Source: a virus. Taken from it: a stretch of DNA of 20,465 bases. Shown piece by piece: positions 18,110 to 20,465 of the stretch. Under the pieces are notes generated by a model. The model worked only from the letters and a program-made list of their open reading frames with translations. It was not told where the DNA came from and did no database searches. The stretch lies in IMG/VR virus record IMGVR_UViG_3300008012_000261, positions 1-20,465 of that record. The stretch is one strand, 5' to 3'. Positions within the stretch are counted from its first letter, which is position 1; every line of letters begins with the position of its first letter. A program made the translations under genes and the position numbers.

Positions 18110-20465
18110 TTAAAAGAATGATAGAAGTGATACTGTTTTCTTACTGCTCCAACCGATACAGTTTAACACATTCTTGAGAGGTTCATAGAACGACTTGTCG
18201 AACTGCAAGTTGTAATCAATGTATTTTTCTACATTGAACTCGGTAGGGATGCGACCCATGAATGAGATTACATTCTCACCAATGGGATTTGGTTCTTTCA
18301 AGTACAAGAACTTGATCTTTTCACCTTCCTGTATTTTAGCATACTTATGCTCTACCTTATGCTTTTTCACATAATGATTATAGAGCAAGGCACCACGAAC
18401 ATGGATAGGAGTTCCCTTGTTATAGATGTCAGTGTGACTACGATACTTGTCCAGATTGTTGACACCACGAGGGAAAGCAATGTCTGCATACTCTTGCTTG
18501 CGAGTGTCAGTCTTTACCTTGTCGATGTACTCAAGAACATCATCATTAGAACCATTGATGATAATCTTGTATGCCTCTTTGAGTTTGTTGCGGAAGAATG
18601 CAGGAGTGGATGAACGTGCCGTCTCCATGCCACAGATTTTCATCTTGGATTCGGAGTAACGAACACCCTCGCTGTCCCAGACGTTGAGGATATAGCGTTT
18701 CTTGGCAGTCCAGATGCCCTTGGAAGCAATGTTCTCCCGCTTCATCTTCATCTTCTGTTCGTATGCCCGAACATAAGTGGCGAGCTCTTGGTAAGAACTT
18801 TCAATAAACTTTTCAAATTCCACCTGACACACCTTGTCAAGGAACCCAACAATGATTTCATCATTTGTCTCTCGTCCCTTGAATACAGCCTCGACCAAAG
18901 GACCGAGGTTAAGATACATAGAATCGGTATCGCAAGCAATAACGTAATCAACATCATTAGTCTTCAAAATCTTGTTTAGATATGCATTGGTTTTATTACT
19001 GATCCAACGGATAGACAACTGACCTGACGTTGTAATCGCTTCTGCAATCTCCAGACGGTAGTATCGGAAGTGTTCGTTACCGATAGCACCATAAGCGGAG
19101 TTGAGTTGGATCTTCCTTGCCATCTGAATGTTGTTACAGCGAGAGATTTCTTTCTGCAACTCGACGGTAGGAGTATTCTCATACTGCTGCTTGGCAGCAA
19201 GCATCTTCTTCTTGTAGATGGTACGTTCTTGGTAGATTTTGTCCATCAATTCAGGCAAGAAACCACGAAATGTGGTGTCGTAGTATGTGCCGTTTGCACA
19301 CACAGTCTTGCCATCGAGATCACTCAAATCAATCTCCTGATTCAGGAGTCTTTCGACGTTAGCCGAAGGGTGCTTAACTGGTAACAACGTCTCTGGCGAG
19401 AGGTTGTATTGCATAATGAGGTGAGGGTATAGGGAGTTGAGGTCAAAACTGACCACCCAGTCATAAATCCCTGGAATAGGTTCTTTGACATACGCACCAG
19501 CATATTTGTTGTCCTTTGTGCTTTGATGTTTAGGAGGAATAGCAATGTTGCGACGTGCAAGATACACGTAGATGATGTTATCCCACATGCGGACCTGTGA
19601 ATACACGTCCTCAAAGTTTACCTTGGCATCATACGCCATGGTAATGGCAAGTTCAAGTAGCTTCATCTTGTCATCCAACCTGTCCACCAGGCGAACGTCA
19701 ATGATGTTATACTCTACAAACTTCTGCCAGTCATTATCATAGAACTCTTTGAAGGTATCATACTCACTGTGATCCAGTTTGTTCTGTCCCAGTTCTACAA
19801 AGGCAATGTGATCAAGACGATATGATTCCTGGTTGGTGTAAGTAAACTTACGATACAACTCAAGGTAATCAAGAGTAGCCACACCAGTAATGTCATAGGC
19901 AATGTTCTTCCTGCCTTTGATGTAGACTTCCCTGCAGAAAATATTCTTCCACGGAGATAGAAGTCTCGCCTCCTTCTCTCCTAGGATACGTTCAATGCGA
20001 CGGACGATATACGGAATATCGAACAACTGCACGTTCCATCCAGTGATAACGTCAGGGCAATTGCCAGACCACCAGTGAAGGAATGCCTTGAGCATACCCT
20101 CTTCCGTCTGGAAGTGCATGTAATGAACGTCCTTCTCGGTGTTCTTGAATGGACGTGTACCGAAGACAGAGATCTTACCAGTGTGGGAGTCTTTCAGCGA
20201 GATCAACAGGATCTCCTGGTCAGCCGACTCAATATCAGGGAATCCGTTCTCGGCACCTGTCTCAATATCAACAGTGAAGACACGAATCTGATTGATATCG
20301 TACTTCATCTCCTCTTCAGGATACTGATCAAAGATATATTGATTCAAGAAGCGTGTCTGTCCGCAGATCTCAAAGTCAGGGATCTCTTTATGTTCTTCAA
20401 TGAATTGCTTGGCATCTTTGATAGTGCCTTGCTGCACAGGGCGAACGTACTTACCGTCCAGTGTC
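18110..20465 (-). CDS. 43: DNA polymerase, family B, T4 gp43-like (5' end cut by window edge)
   Basis: The frame is open to position 20465 with no stop. An in-frame GTG at 20437 is not the true start, since codons [10 protein letters not shown] precede it. Exonuclease motifs are DIETGA (Exo I), [10 protein letters not shown] (Exo II) and [10 protein letters not shown] (Exo III). Polymerase motifs are [10 protein letters not shown] (A), [13 protein letters not shown] (B) and [10 protein letters not shown] (C), with TAKKRY downstream. The C-terminus ends in a short hydrophobic tail (KTVSLLSFF) that could contact the sliding clamp gp45. The product is the replicase with proofreading. About 785 residues are visible; most of the N-terminal 40-60 residues are missing. 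It ends 1 nt before uvsX. Confidence 0.96.
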   Translation of the reverse strand, partial: TLDGKYVRPVQQGTIKDAKQFIEEHKEIPDFEICGQTRFLNQYIFDQYPEEEMKYDINQIRVFTVDIETGAENGFPDIESADQEILLISLKDSHTGKISVFGTRPFKNTEKDVHYMHFQTEEGMLKAFLHWWSGNCPDVITGWNVQLFDIPYIVRRIERILGEKEARLLSPWKNIFCREVYIKGRKNIAYDITGVATLDYLELYRKFTYTNQESYRLDHIAFVELGQNKLDHSEYDTFKEFYDNDWQKFVEYNIIDVRLVDRLDDKMKLLELAITMAYDAKVNFEDVYSQVRMWDNIIYVYLARRNIAIPPKHQSTKDNKYAGAYVKEPIPGIYDWVVSFDLNSLYPHLIMQYNLSPETLLPVKHPSANVERLLNQEIDLSDLDGKTVCANGTYYDTTFRGFLPELMDKIYQERTIYKKKMLAAKQQYENTPTVELQKEISRCNNIQMARKIQLNSAYGAIGNEHFRYYRLEIAEAITTSGQLSIRWISNKTNAYLNKILKTNDVDYVIACDTDSMYLNLGPLVEAVFKGRETNDEIIVGFLDKVCQVEFEKFIESSYQELATYVRAYEQKMKMKRENIASKGIWTAKKRYILNVWDSEGVRYSESKMKICGMETARSSTPAFFRNKLKEAYKIIINGSNDDVLEYIDKVKTDTRKQEYADIAFPRGVNNLDKYRSHTDIYNKGTPIHVRGALLYNHYVKKHKVEHKYAKIQEGEKIKFLYLKEPNPIGENVISFMGRIPTEFNVEKYIDYNLQFDKSFYEPLKNVLNCIGWSSKKTVSLLSFF

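Noticed and set aside
1-20465. CRISPR arrays, insertion sequences, attachment sites
   Set aside because: I saw no regularly spaced direct repeats, transposase-like frames or integrase in the window.

Overview
The window is a densely packed, single-strand block of a tailed double-stranded DNA phage genome. Every supported gene lies on the minus strand, so transcription runs from the right end to the left end. The core set (family B DNA polymerase gp43, UvsX recombinase, gp41 helicase, gp61 primase, class I ribonucleotide reductase NrdA and NrdB) places it among T4-like myoviruses. A MazG-type pyrophosphohydrolase, a 2-oxoglutarate/Fe(II) dioxygenase, one tRNA gene, many tiny conserved-looking proteins and moderate-to-low GC content point to a marine cyanophage of Synechococcus or Prochlorococcus. 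The host is inferred; no photosynthesis gene lies in the window.

Layout in transcription order. (1) Replication block, 20465 to 15304: gp43 (5' end cut by the window edge), UvsX, gp41 and MazG, separated by 1 nt or overlapping. (2) A boundary at 15280-14937: a 10-bp inverted repeat, a 69-aa ORF whose stop lies inside a tRNA-Ser(UGA) gene, then a terminator-like hairpin whose loop carries a late-promoter motif. (3) An accessory block, 14936 to 10371: a 433-aa protein with a weak nuclease-like pattern, a ligase-like nucleotidyltransferase, an NMNAT-like nucleotidyltransferase, a 92-aa protein, and a modular 338-aa protein. The last of these appears joined to an 84-aa downstream frame by a dnaX-type -1 frameshift signal. 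(4) A 72-aa hydrophobic protein, a terminator, then a late promoter for an Ig-domain virion protein, followed by a 118-aa protein, a 239-aa coiled-coil protein and a 144-aa coiled-coil/membrane protein. (5) Nucleotide and priming block, 7982 to 2983: gp61, NrdA, NrdB and the dioxygenase. (6) A left cluster of small genes, 2980 to 1: four small proteins including a PD-(D/E)XK nuclease, a secreted zincin-like peptidase, three small proteins (two with membrane segments and one short hydrophobic), and a proline-rich putative virion protein cut by the left edge.

Most junctions are stop/start overlaps (ATGA, GTGA, TGATG or longer), which suggests translational coupling. Gaps are filled by regulatory DNA, and no stretch of more than about 300 bases lacks a gene. 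The largest non-coding gaps are 10054-10126 (terminator plus late promoter), 14937-15027 (terminator hairpin plus most of the tRNA) and 15238-15303 (inverted repeat).

Two signals stand out. The first is a candidate programmed -1 frameshift at 10625-10631 with all three parts of the E. coli dnaX signal: an upstream Shine-Dalgarno-like GGGGAG, the heptamer A AAA AAG directly before a stop, and a downstream stem-loop. The second is a repeated arrangement in which a T4-type late-promoter motif (ATAAATA or CTAAATA) sits in the loop of a short hairpin, so that the predicted late start site would remove the 5' arm. At 14936 the 3' arm of that hairpin is also the ribosome-binding site.
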